DNA from: Globisporangium splendens
Taxonomy: Eukaryota > Oomycota > Peronosporomycetes > Pythiales > Pythiaceae
Length of the DNA stretch: 64,000 bases
Reading direction: 5' to 3'
Assembly: GCA_006386115.1 (NCBI GenBank)
Contig: VFIW01000004.1
Span: 682,001-746,000 of the forward strand
Below the pieces are notes generated by a model. It saw nothing but the letters and a program-made list of their open reading frames with translations, was not told where the DNA came from and ran no database searches. Below, in pieces: positions 46,281 to 56,653 of this stretch. Every line of letters starts with the position of its first letter. Positions within the stretch are counted from its first letter, which is position 1. The translations under genes and the position numbers were made by a program.

Positions 46281-48388
46281 CTATTCGCTGTCGCTGTCAG
46301 ATCCGCTGCTGCCATCGCTAATAGCTGGACTCTCGTTGCCGTCCGCTGCCGCTTGTTTTTCTTCACTTTCCGCAGGTTTCTCCGAGTTGTTCTCGTTCTC
46401 GTTGCCCGACTTTGTTTCTTCCTCTTCAGCAGCGACCGCGGCGCTTGTCGTCTTTTCCCGCGATGACTTGGCACTTTCTGCACTCTTTTCGCCTGCTCGT
46501 CTTCGCTTGAACTCTCGAATGTGCTCCTCATCATCGAGCATTTCATCGTACAGACCGCCATATTCCAGGAGCATCGACTGACGGCGGTCAGTCTCAGCTT
46601 CCGAGTACTCTCGCCGATGCACAATCGCGCCCCGTCGTCGCTTGTCTTCGCCATTGAGCTTGGTCTTTTTCAACTGAATACGGTGAAGGATATCACTGTA
46701 CGTGAACTGGTCGGACTCCGGATCAAACATGAACACAGAGTGCTGGGTTTCGTTCTGAAAGGATAAAAGGCATACAAAAAAGCGCGTCAACCCCGATGGT
46801 TCCTCTGTGCATCACCATTTTCAAACAACAACAGCAGTACTACGTACGCTTTCCAGCGACTCCACAGACATGAGGTATTCGCGGAAGTACGCAAACTTCT
46901 CAACTTCCTTTTCTTCTTGCTCCTTGTGCTAACATCAGACGAAAGCAATTTAGGAATCAATCATAGTCTAAACGCCAAAGATACAGAAAAGATTGTGCGA
47001 AACGAACCTCTTCTTCGTTGGACGCGTTGGGCAAAAGGATGGATCCTTGAATGTAATCTCCGCCTTGCGATTTTTTCGAGACGCCCGACAGCAGTGCGCG
47101 CGCTTCACGGTCCTTGATGTTTTTACTTTTGATATCCGTCGATGGCAAAATATCGTACGACTGTATGGTAAGGAGCAACGAACAGAAAGTTGTCAGCAGT
47201 AAGTAAGAGCGATCGCGGTGCTCATGTGAGCCGAACTGCGTACCAAGATGGCGTATTTGTTGGACGAAAGCACTTGGTCAGGAAGCACATCCCACACTTT
47301 GGCGATCTTGAGCTTCTTGTTGAACGGATGCACGAGCGTCGCAGGGTTGTTGATGTCTTTGAAAGACGCTTCGGCGCGCTGTTCCAGCGTGATCTGCACG
47401 ACCTCAGCAAGCGCGTTCTCAGTGCCTTCACGCAGCGCACTTTGAATTTCGACTTCACTCTTGAACTACACGAGTCAAATGATCGCGGCAAATGCCATCA
47501 CGTAATCAGTACGCAGTCTAAACATCCAAAAGACGCATGCGAACGCTGGAACGTACCTTGTGCACTGCATCGTAGAGATCCGTGCCCATGTACTCGGTTC
47601 TACGGAGCCACGACACAGCAGGTCGAGCCTTGGTCTTGCCCAATTTGTTCGTCTCTTCCTTCATCATGAGCGCTTGCTCATCGCCGACCTCGAGCTTCAC
47701 AGGAACCGTAGGAGCTGCGCAAATACAAACATTATCAGCATTGCTCCAAGTACCAAATCATCACATCGACGCGCTGACCTTCATATTTGGCCGGATCAAT
47801 CAGATCGATATTGAGCCCCAAGTTGGCTTCTTCATGGATCTCGTACGCGTAGTCGGCTTCCAACGTGTTTGGCTTGTACTTGATCAATCTATACAACAAA
47901 CAGCCATGCAGCAAGACAATATCAGCATTCCCCACCATGTAGACGCTCTATGTGCATGCATATTTACACGCGCACCGTTCATTCTCATGCGGGTATTGCA
48001 GGAACTTGGTGTCAAACGGTAAGTCCGGGAGCGCATTGCGGAACTCCAAGTTCGCGAGGAACTCCGACTGTTTACCCAGCAGCGCGCGTCGCTTGGCCTG
48101 CGCGTGGTTCTCCAGGATCATGCGCGTGTGGTCGCGACGCGCCTTGAGCTTGTCCTCCTTGTACTTGGCGATTTTCTTGCGCTCGAGCTCGTACTTGGCG
48201 CGCTCCTCGGGCGTCGCGTTGCTGCCGGGCGGCGCGCGGCGGCGCTTCGCCTCTTCCCGCGCCGCGTTGCTCATCGAGGACGAGCTGCTGCCGCTGGGCT
48301 TCCCCTCCGTGCGTGACGCGCCACCGCTCGCGCGGCTCCCGCTGGTCTCGTGCGGTGGCGCAGCGGCGGCAGTCGACACATCCGCCAT
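46281..48388 (-). CDS. PAF1: PAF1 complex subunit Paf1
   Basis: Seven exons, 48388-47976, 47888-47779, 47714-47557, 47465-47244, 47160-47008, 46928-46848 and 46754-46281, give 536 residues. Paf1 landmarks: LPDLPFDTKFLQYP, LIKYKPNTLEADYAYEIH, LGLNIDLIDP, WLRRTEYMGTDLY, an AKVWDVLPD segment, and VFMFDPESDQFTYSDI. The N-terminal 90 residues are Ser/Arg/Lys-rich; the C-terminal 120 residues are very acidic and end in GSDSDSE. Paf1 joins the elongating RNA polymerase II and is needed for histone H2B ubiquitination and H3K4/K36 methylation. WDR82, part of the H3K4 methyltransferase system, also lies in this window, but the genes are far apart and there is no sign of linkage. Its start diverges from the ankyrin gene by 322 bp. 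Confidence 0.95.
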
Positions 48389-48710
48389 CTTCGCGCCTCC
48401 CTATTGTATTCGCAAGCCAATGAAACAAAACACAAGTGAGGGGGTGAAGCGAAAAAAAAGGGAAAGCAATGGCACTAAAGTGAACTCAGCAGTTGCTTGC
48501 CACAAAGTGACGATGCTCTTTAAAATTCAAGAGCAACAGAGTGATGGTCTGATACTGTGCGAGTTTGAAATTTTGTAGATGTACCTTCGTATTTTTGAAA
48601 AATAAGTGAAAGCAGAGTGATGTGTGCTGATGCAGATTTACAGAAAGTTGCGTGCTGTTCTCGTAAATAGTAGCGGCTATCCACGTCTCTTCCAGCGTGA
48701 TTTGCCGCGC
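48389..48710. promoter_or_regulatory. Divergent promoter region of PAF1 and the ankyrin gene
   Basis: A 322-bp spacer between two starts, AT-rich from about 48500 to 48680. No coding pattern is seen. The role is inferred from position. Confidence 0.4.
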
Positions 48711-49917
48711 ATGACAAGACAGCCGACGAAGGCGAAGATGCTGCTTGGGATGCGCCATGTGCTCAAGCTGACGCAGCACCACCCGTGGACGCTCAGCGCC
48801 GCGCTCGTGCTCGTCAGCACCATGTACACGTACGCGCGCGTCCTCGTGCTGCAGTTCTGTCTCGGCGCGCTGCAGCACTGGATCCGCCGGTACCCGACCA
48901 ACTTCCCGCACAGCTTCTTCATCCCGTTCTACTACATCTCGACGACGCTCGCGTTCTTTGCTGCGATCGCGCACGACTGTCTCGTACTGCAATCCGGGCT
49001 ATGGAAGTACGTGCTGCCGATCCCGTTGACGACCAGCGGACGGCTGTACCGCGTGTTTGGCGTGCCGCTGTATGCGTTCGGCATCGCGACCATGGAAGCC
49101 GTGCAGATGTTCCGCAACCCGAACATGGAGAGCGACCTGAGTCGACTCGCTGTGTACTTTCGGGGACTGCCTGAGTATGCGTGGCTGGACGACATGAAGT
49201 TGCGCAAACTTGTTACGGATATCAAGTGGCACGCGTGGTCGCTGCAGACCACGACGAGTCCGACGACAGCAGCCTACATCCGACTCCCGCTTGAGCTCCT
49301 GGTTGCGCTCGTCGTGTGCTCAGTGTATGGCATTGCAGTCTTCTGCAAGGAGCCTCGCCATGGTATGTATTCACTGGGTTATCATAACACAACTGTTATT
49401 GCTTTCACTTACTTGTTCGCCTCCTTATCTTTGGGCTTGTGGGCTCTGATGAATCCATGCAGACGGAGAAGAGCTTCGAGACGCGACGATCAACAACGAC
49501 CGCCCTCGGGTGAAAAACATTTTGTTGCGCGGCGTGAACCCGAACAGCAGATCGGACGATGGCTCGACATCGCTGCATATTTGCGCGCAGCAGGCACTCG
49601 TTGGCCCCGCAAAGGAACTGCTGGAGCACAAAGCCGACCCGAATATTTGCGATCGCCTGGGCTTCACGGCTTTGCACTGGGCCGTGCAGCTCAGACGAGA
49701 AGAACAGTCGCCAACGAACCGATTAGACATGATTCGGCTGCTTTTACGGCATGGCGCAGACCCTCGGAAAGCAGACCCGAGCGGCGTGACACCGCTCTCC
49801 ATAGCATCGAAGAAAGAGAATGAATCCTCGCTGGAAGTGCTTCAAGAAGTGCTAGCGGCAGAAGCGAGCGTAGACAGCGACAGCAGCAATAGCAATAGCA
49901 CTAGTGTCGACAATTAA
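48711..49917 (+). CDS. Multi-pass membrane protein with C-terminal ankyrin repeats
   Basis: Two exons, 48711-49362 and 49463-49917, encode 368 residues. The first exon contains about three hydrophobic helices: LSAALVLVSTMYTYARVLVL, FFIPFYYISTTLAFFAAIAH and LELLVALVVCSVYGIAVFC, with a loop holding GRLYRVFGVPLYAFG. The second exon starts with EELRDATINNDRPRVKNILL and carries about three ankyrin repeats, including GSTSLHICAQQALVG, GFTALHWAVQ and GVTPLSIASK, followed by an acidic Ser/Asn tail. Ankyrin repeats serve protein binding on the cytosolic side. The membrane part matches no transporter that I recognise. The exon border separates the two halves. Its stop is only 54 bp from that of the HECT gene. 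Confidence 0.78.
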
Positions 49918-49971
49918 GTGCACACAAAACCAATCTCTATTTTTTGCAATGCAATAAACTGATAATTACAT

Positions 49972-52900
49972 TCATGCTTCCCCTCGTTTGTTCGTGGCGC
50001 TTGATTCTTCGTTTTCAGCATCGTTTCTTCTCTTGGAGTATGCCGACAACTCGCTTGTCTGCTTCTCTTTAGCGGCTGTTGAAGCCTGTAACGTCCATTT
50101 GAATGATCTGGAGCACAACATCATCAATCGACTGTCAGCTCTTTGTATCTCACTGGCTAAGAAACTCAAAAATAACATACCATGTGCAAAATTTCTTCCA
50201 GCTCTTCTTTGGTTTCATACACTGGAAGGTCCAATCTACAAAAACGAAACATCGACACAAACAATCAGTCTTTTGCAATTCCACTGCAGCGAGCTAAACA
50301 GTTCCAAAGTCGCAAAACGCACCGATTGAGACAGGTGCTCGCGTGCGGAAGCACCGTGTACACTTTGGATATTGAATTCGCCAATTGAATCGTAAAGAGC
50401 TGAATATCGCCGTCCATTCCAGTGAGACCCTACAAAGATACAAAGTTACAAGCTCATCAGCATCGTTTCAAGAATTATGTGCAGCTCAAATTGCATCACA
50501 CAAACCTGAAATCCCTCGACTGGAACCCCGCTGGATCCTGTGACGTACTGCAGCAGTCGGCTTCGTCCATCTTGGTTGAAACTCTCCAGAATCTCCCAAA
50601 ACCACTCGACCACTTTGATTTCCTTATCCACGTTCTCCCCGAGCATGCGAACTTCCGAGTTGGCGCGCCAGTCCAGGACATCGATGTGCGGCAGCCCTGA
50701 GAGCATGAGATCGAGCTCCTTGTAGTCAAAAATGTGCAGCATCGTCTCTGGGATCACGCTGCGGACGCCTTCCATGATACTCGCGATCTCAGCCTTGACG
50801 CTGTCAAACAGGTAGTACTGCATCACCTTTTCCACGTACAAGTTCTTGTTTCCATCGTTCAATGGGATATTCGACCCGTTCGGAATCAAATCGTAGTCCT
50901 CGACGGCGAAGTTGAGACACAGGTTTTGCGTATTGTTGTTGGTTAGGATCCACTTGAGACTCGAGTACACTGTTTCATCGAGGAGACGAATGTCCGACAA
51001 CTTGAACGGAGCTCCAAGGATGTGCTTTACCAGCGGGATCGATAGGCGCACATTGAGCAGCAGACCTTCGAGCAAGGCTTTTCCCACCAGTTTGCCAAAG
51101 AACTGGTACATCTATTGGACAACATAGCACGCACATAAACGGTTAGAAGACCATTTCTACCACAAGAGTGCCACAAATTGACCCACCTGGAGATGGTTTC
51201 GACAGTGCTTCCCAGCGTTCCGGCTGATCCAGTAGCCTTGGTGAGCCGACGAGTTGGTGAGCTGGAAAACCCCGAGTTTGTCCGAGAACACTTGATTGCA
51301 GATCAAGTGGATCCACTCGCGGAGGATGCCGCCGCCATCAATGCCAGGCTCTTCCATGAAGTCGACGCGTAGGCGACGGCGAAGCGTAGCTGTCGGTGCC
51401 GTGAGGAAGATCTGGAAGGATTGCTTCAAGACGTGCTCACGATGAATACCTGGAGCATACACAACAGTTTCAGTTGACTATTTAGCACTGAAGAAGACGC
51501 ACAACAATATAAACCAATTTTCCAGGCACGTACGAATTGTGTGGAATCCTTCCACCAAGGACGAGCTCAGTTTCAATGACTGCTGGTAGAACCAGCGCAC
51601 TTTCTCGCTAAACCCCAGACACGCCACGCGCTGAATGCTCTTGGAGTAAGCGCGAGCGGCAACAACATATTCGTCTGCATATAAAGGAACCATTAGTGTT
51701 CACAATGCGTACAAATCTTAAAGGTAGCTTAGAGAAAATGTCCATACCTGCTGGTCGCCACTTGGCCGACGTGACGATGCGATCGTCTCGAACAAAACCT
51801 CGACTCGTGCTAAGCGCGATCGTGAATTGGCCGCTATTGTCCGAGGACGAATAGTACGAGTACTCGTGCGACGACGACTCATCCGAAGAAGACGATGACA
51901 AGGATGCAGCGACACTGCGTCGTTGCTTCTTGCGCTCGTTCTTCGTTAGGTGGCGTTCTTGAATCATGGAGCCTTGCAGCTTCACATTGTTGCGGACGTC
52001 TTTCGCCGGAATTTTTACCTGCAAATGAACAACAAGCAATAGCCAACTTGCTTAGCACCATGCCAATAAGGCTAACTGCGTCAAAGTAAGTTCGTACCCA
52101 TCGCACAGAGCGAATGCCAACGCAGCGCTTCCATTCATGCCGTTCAAATGCGATTTGCTGTCTGTCGTTGAGGTGGAAGGCACTTCGCCGTGACGTGCTG
52201 GGTTGTAACACGCGTGGCGTTGACATCATTTGGTAGTCTGCGCCAGAGCGAGTGCTAGTGTCTTCGTGCTGGGAGTTGTCAACAACAACATGCACTTCTA
52301 CAATTTTGTTGATGACATGAGATTCGTGAGACACCAATAAATAGAAACAAGATCGTATTACATGATGCAAGATCGTACCATTCTGGGAAGTGCCACAGAG
52401 AACGCAGTCGACTTGGGCAATGTCGTTCGCATGATAGCAGACGTGGCAGGTCCACCCTGTAGCCTCGCTACTGTAAAAAGAAAGCATGTAAGTAAGCATT
52501 TTCACTTCAGGCTTCTTCGCAAATGACATTCATACATAAAGAAAAGCACGTACGGTCGTCTGGCAAACGCACGGTGCTTGGAGTTGCGCTCCGATGGCGT
52601 ACAGCACTCGATCCACGCGCGCCAGGTGAGTCCGAGGAGCACGATGAGCAGAGCGCCACCGACGCTCAAACCGATCACCAACTGCTTATTCGAGTGATTC
52701 TTCTTGTAATACGTGCCACTATCGCCATAACCTTGATTATAACTAGCGCCATACCCATGACTGATTTCTACAAAGCAGGAGGGAAGAAAACACACACACA
52801 CACCGGAAATCAATCGATCAAACCACACCATTATCGTCAACAAGTACGCATACACACCATATACAGGTCCAGACTCCTGCTTGCCATCGCTCCCACTTCC

Positions 52901-53137
52901 ATCTACAGATTCCAGCGTTATAACGTCGGCGAGTGCGCGAAACATCGCGCCACCACCATTGTTTTTCGTTTGTAGCTCCTCGTTCGACGTCATCATCTCG
53001 GCACCGGCACTCGAGAGGTGCGCATCGTCTGCGCGGCTGCCGACTGCCATCAGCAAAAAGACCAACACCAGCATCAACAGCGTGCGCTGGTGGCTTGTGC
53101 GCCGTATGTGCTGTTCCGTCGTCCATGGCGGCGGCAT
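49972..53137 (-). CDS. HECT E3 ubiquitin ligase with N-terminal signal peptide, membrane helix and RanBP2-type finger
   Basis: Eleven exons: 53137-52858, 52767-52554, 52470-52379, 52297-52098, 52018-51748, 51674-51534, 51449-51187, 51111-50506, 50429-50323, 50235-50181 and 50085-49972, together exactly 781 codons. Residues 16-36 look like a signal peptide, 123-142 (LVIGLSVGGALLIVLLGLTW) a membrane helix, and 171-190 a RanBP2-type zinc finger (W-x-C-x2-C-x10-C-x2-C). The second half is a HECT domain: FMEEPGIDGGGILREW, FFGKLVGKALLEGLLL, GVPVEGF and the catalytic Cys at about 722 in HASTCLNRLDLP. The membrane and finger parts join through the intron 52553-52471, in phase and with consensus GTACGTG and TTTTTACAG ends. 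The alternative is two genes, with an ATG at 52529 starting a soluble ligase. The HECT call is firm; the fused front end is likely but unproven. Confidence 0.8.
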
Positions 53138-54588
53138 CGGTCCATCGAAAGAACGAGAGTGCGGCCGTCACCCGAAGCATGGAGGCAAGGGAGCGATCGT
53201 GGAGAGTGTCACACAAGCACAGTCTGGAAATTGCAGTTGGGGAAGGAGTGATGGTCGTTTCCCTTCATTCGATTCCTGTGAGAGTGCATACGAGCGACTA
53301 GATTGTATCTACTTCTAGAGGTATTTCTTCCCCGATCACGAATACAGCCGTTGGTGATGTTTGTGTGCATATAAGAGCCAGAGGATCACAACCCTGTCAA
53401 TAGAGACTTTGATAAGAATAGATATCCCGTTAGAATTGACAGTTTCTGTTATATGCTTGAACCTTTTATCTTCAGCTGCTGGACTTGGATTATTTTACAT
53501 TGTGCAAAGTTGCTTCCACTTGAATCCGGTTAGAAGACCAATGAAAGCGTTTCTTCGGCGTCAACCACGGCGCGTTTTGATGGATGAAGAGCAGCGCGAT
53601 GACGCATGCCGAGAGTTCCGCCTTTCAACGCACGCACTGCAGCAGCACGCAGTGGCGGAGAGTATTACGGCAGCTCCCTCCCTCGCTGTCCATTCTTTTC
53701 CTTTTCTTTTGGGAGATGAGCCGCGCTGAGCTTATGGTCATCGTGTCAGTCACAATGTGGATCGTCTCCACATGAGCGCGTTCTAATTTTTGAGTGGTTT
53801 CTGGACTGCTCGCATTCTCTATTTGCTGGTCACCAGATGGTGAAATGCGTAACGTTGGCCATTTGAACGCGCTGCTTGGCGCGGAATGCAAAATTTGACA
53901 TGCAGAGAACGAAGAGAAGCCAAATGAGGAGGATGGAAGACCATTACTGTAAATTCAGGGGTGTTCTCTCTGGAGGATCTCCTGAGAACACGAGCTCGAG
54001 GTACAAACTGGAGAAGCGCCAATGGATACACCCATCCATCCGTCGATCGTCCATCTTCCTCCCGCCAGCTAAACGATGTCGTTCTCTCTCTGTCAGAGCG
54101 ACCTGCATGATCGTAGAGAGCGATCCACTGTTGTTCTTGCGTTTTGAAGACTCCATTCACAACAATAGGAGGACGTGAAGGGCTCCATTAAATTGTTTCT
54201 CAACTTCAGATAGCGAGCAGCTCCGTTAAATTGCTTCTCTCTCGGCTCAAAGACGTCAAACTCGGTCGTCAACATCGACGAAAAGCTCCATTTTGAACCA
54301 AAACAGCCACAACGATCAAACCCCGACATCAACATCAACAGAAGAGGTTCATTTAAAATAGTTACTGGGAGCTTTTTTTTTCGCATTTTTTCATTGTCGT
54401 TGCCACTTTCCATCGAGCAGCAAAGCATGAGCGCACTGGCCACTTTGGTGATGTGGGCAATGCGCTAAACGACAATTTAAGAAAAAGAAAAAATGATAAT
54501 CGCGACGCACACATACACACTGGGACCACACGCGCACTTACCTGGTCTTCTGGAGCGGCCTGGGGATTTCGGAGAGAGGGTGACTTGT
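53138..54588. other. Intergenic region without a recognisable gene
   Basis: This 1.45-kb region lies upstream of the HECT gene and downstream of the PX-like gene. A plus-strand frame near 53541-53729 would encode about 62 residues with no similarity and no splice partner. Two imperfect copies of a short CTCC-x-TTAAATTG-x-TTCTC element occur at 54182-54203 and 54221-54243. I see no confident gene or RNA. Confidence 0.4.
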
Positions 54589-55584
54589 CTAGTACGCTTG
54601 GCAGAATTTGCGCACGGCGTCCATACTGGAGAGCACAGCGTCGTTCCGGATGACGTCGATGAACGCCTGCAGCCGCGAGCGGCGCGCGTTGAGCACGTGG
54701 TCGTTGAGCTCCGGCTGCACAAACAGGATTGCGCCACTCGAGAGGTGCGGCACCGTTGTGTCGCCCAGTTTCTTGACCTTGACTTCCTTTTTCAGCTCGT
54801 GCTCGAGCTTCTTGAACTCGTCAAATGTCGCCGTGATGTCCCACATCACGACCGGGTTCATGTGCTTTTCATTCGCGTCTCCACTGTTGTTGCTGGGACC
54901 GCAATCAACTCGGACGAGGTACACGTCCTGTGGCTTCTTGGCACCTGCAAGGAGCTGCATGTGTGCTTTCCCGACGCGTATATTTGCGTGATGCAGCGAC
55001 ATCTGAGCGCGACGCCGCGTTTCACCCGCGACCACGTTCACGTTCGGAGGACCTTGCTTCAAGTGGTTGAGCACCCGCCGGCGGATCAACGGGAGCTTCG
55101 AGGCAGCAGAGGCTCCCTGCTGTTTTTGCTGGATTCTCGACAACGATTGCTTCTTCTGAGTGCAAGTGTCGTTTGTTGCCTTGAGCGGTGCCAATTTCAC
55201 GGTCGATAGCAGCGGCAGCGTTGCCGCAGCTGGAGCATTGAGCTGCATCTTCTTCTCGTTCATTACTGCCACATCGCGCTGCTGCTGTGGCTCGTACGGA
55301 AGCATGAGCGGTCTGCCCTGCGCGAGCACCGTGCACGACGAGAACGTCGCGAACGTGATGAGGCCCGAGACGAGGCCGTCGGCGACCATGACCGTGACCA
55401 CCTTGAGAGCCTCCGTAGCGACCACAGCAGCGCCGTACGCTGCGGTCGCGACGACCATCTTGTGCGCGAGATCGAGAGCGAGCTGACCCATGGCGTCGTT
55501 CAGATGCGAGAATCCCGAAAGGCGGAAGCCATGGAAATGCAGAACGATGTTGGGCACGACCGTGTTCACCTCCATCTTGTTCAT
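54589..55584 (-). CDS. PX-like domain protein with hydrophobic N-terminal region
   Basis: Single exon, 331 residues. Near the N-terminus lies a long hydrophobic stretch (about 40-90: VVATAAYGAAVVATEAL and VMVADGLVSGLITFATF), possibly one or two membrane helices. A basic Gln/Ala-rich linker follows. The last 130 residues resemble a phox-homology domain: VYLVRVDCG, VVMWDITATFDEFKKLEHEL, then a loop and ARRSRLQAFIDVIRNDAVLSSMDAVRKFC, which is the PX strand-strand-helix-helix order with an arginine in place near the C-terminal helix. The usual RRYSDF motif is replaced by ATFDEFKKLEHEL, so lipid binding is uncertain. Similar PX-like proteins are common in oomycetes. The frame also has long shadows on the opposite strand. 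Confidence 0.72.
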   Translation of the reverse strand: MNKMEVNTVVPNIVLHFHGFRLSGFSHLNDAMGQLALDLAHKMVVATAAYGAAVVATEALKVVTVMVADGLVSGLITFATFSSCTVLAQGRPLMLPYEPQQQRDVAVMNEKKMQLNAPAAATLPLLSTVKLAPLKATNDTCTQKKQSLSRIQQKQQGASAASKLPLIRRRVLNHLKQGPPNVNVVAGETRRRAQMSLHHANIRVGKAHMQLLAGAKKPQDVYLVRVDCGPSNNSGDANEKHMNPVVMWDITATFDEFKKLEHELKKEVKVKKLGDTTVPHLSSGAILFVQPELNDHVLNARRSRLQAFIDVIRNDAVLSSMDAVRKFCQAY

Positions 55585-56653
55585 GGTTCAAGAGCTACGA
55601 TCGGTCTGCTCTTTCTAGACAGGACGGCTTTCAAAAAGGGGGTTGGACGCAGCGCTTTTCTCGTGCGAGAGGCTGCGTATTAAGCTCTGAGGTGCAATGC
55701 ACACAGACGCACACACACACACACACACACTGAGGCGTGGGAACAGCGAAATAAATGCGCGCGTGCTTCTCTCGCAGCGCTTGCTTCGTCCTGCGCTTTT
55801 CTCGATGCAAAAGGCTGTCAGAGCCACATCTGCTGCTGCATTTTGCGCATCAACGTGATGGAAAACACGGACAGGCCGAGTTTGGGTTCTTCCTGCTGCA
55901 TCCTGCAAACGGGTTTGAAAACCCGTTTTTTAAATCTGTATTGCATTCTAATAGCAAATGGAATGTGGGTGGGTTTGGGTTTAGCGTTTTTGGATCTTGT
56001 TGGAAAGGCACTCAACCCGTTTGAACCTGGCCACTGGCCGAACCGACTCCATCCGCTGAAACGGAAACGGGAGATGGGCCGCATCCTTTCGATTTGTTCC
56101 TTTTTTCGTGCGCCTCTGCCGCTGTTTTTGCGTTTTATATCAAGGGTTTTTTTGTGTGGGGGGTTGTGTGGGAACAAAGCAATCAAGTGAGTGGGTGGGT
56201 GCGGAGCAGCAGCATCAACGCTGTTGCAGCATCAGATGCGTCATTCTTGGCTCCAGATACCAAGCCGCACACGCCGACATTCAATCTGCGCTTCAAACTG
56301 CAGCTGTGTGTACAAATTTTGCTCAGCCCAGATGGAAATTCATCCCGGAAAGCAAGTGCATTCCCAATATACTGTAGATATGTACAGATCATTTTTACCC
56401 ATTCTAAGCTCCATAGTTAATGCTTGTACCGTAGGATTTCCTTTCCCATATGGTTGGGTTTGCCGTGTTTCCGTTGCGTTGATCACAGCAGGCTGCCATT
56501 TGGTCCCTAAATCGTGGCTACTATTAGTAATTCGGATCTCATGGCTGCTAAAATGGATCTTGTGTTGCATGGAGAAAATGGATCGATGAGATGCACATCA
56601 GTTTGTCACACAGGAAACTTTGTTTTGCTTTAGTTACAACACGCATGCTTCAT
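55585..56653. other. Intergenic region with CA repeat and a hairpin
   Basis: A 1.07-kb spacer between two minus-strand genes. It contains a CA repeat at about 55707-55730 and an inverted repeat AAACGGGTTT/AAACCCGTTT at 55907-55930. Frames across 55750-56400 change strand and phase and match nothing that I know. The part next to 55584 should be the promoter of the PX-like gene. Confidence 0.4.

Noticed and set aside
52502..53137. Separate small membrane protein gene ending at 52502
   Set aside because: Reading through the intron is possible, but the consensus donor and acceptor at 52553 and 52471 restore a continuous frame into the zinc finger and HECT parts, so the fused model is preferred. 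It stays open as an alternative.
55907..55930. Inverted repeat AAACGGGTTT/AAACCCGTTT as a terminator
   Set aside because: It is about 300 bp from the nearest gene end and factor-independent hairpin terminators are not used by RNA polymerase II; it is probably incidental.
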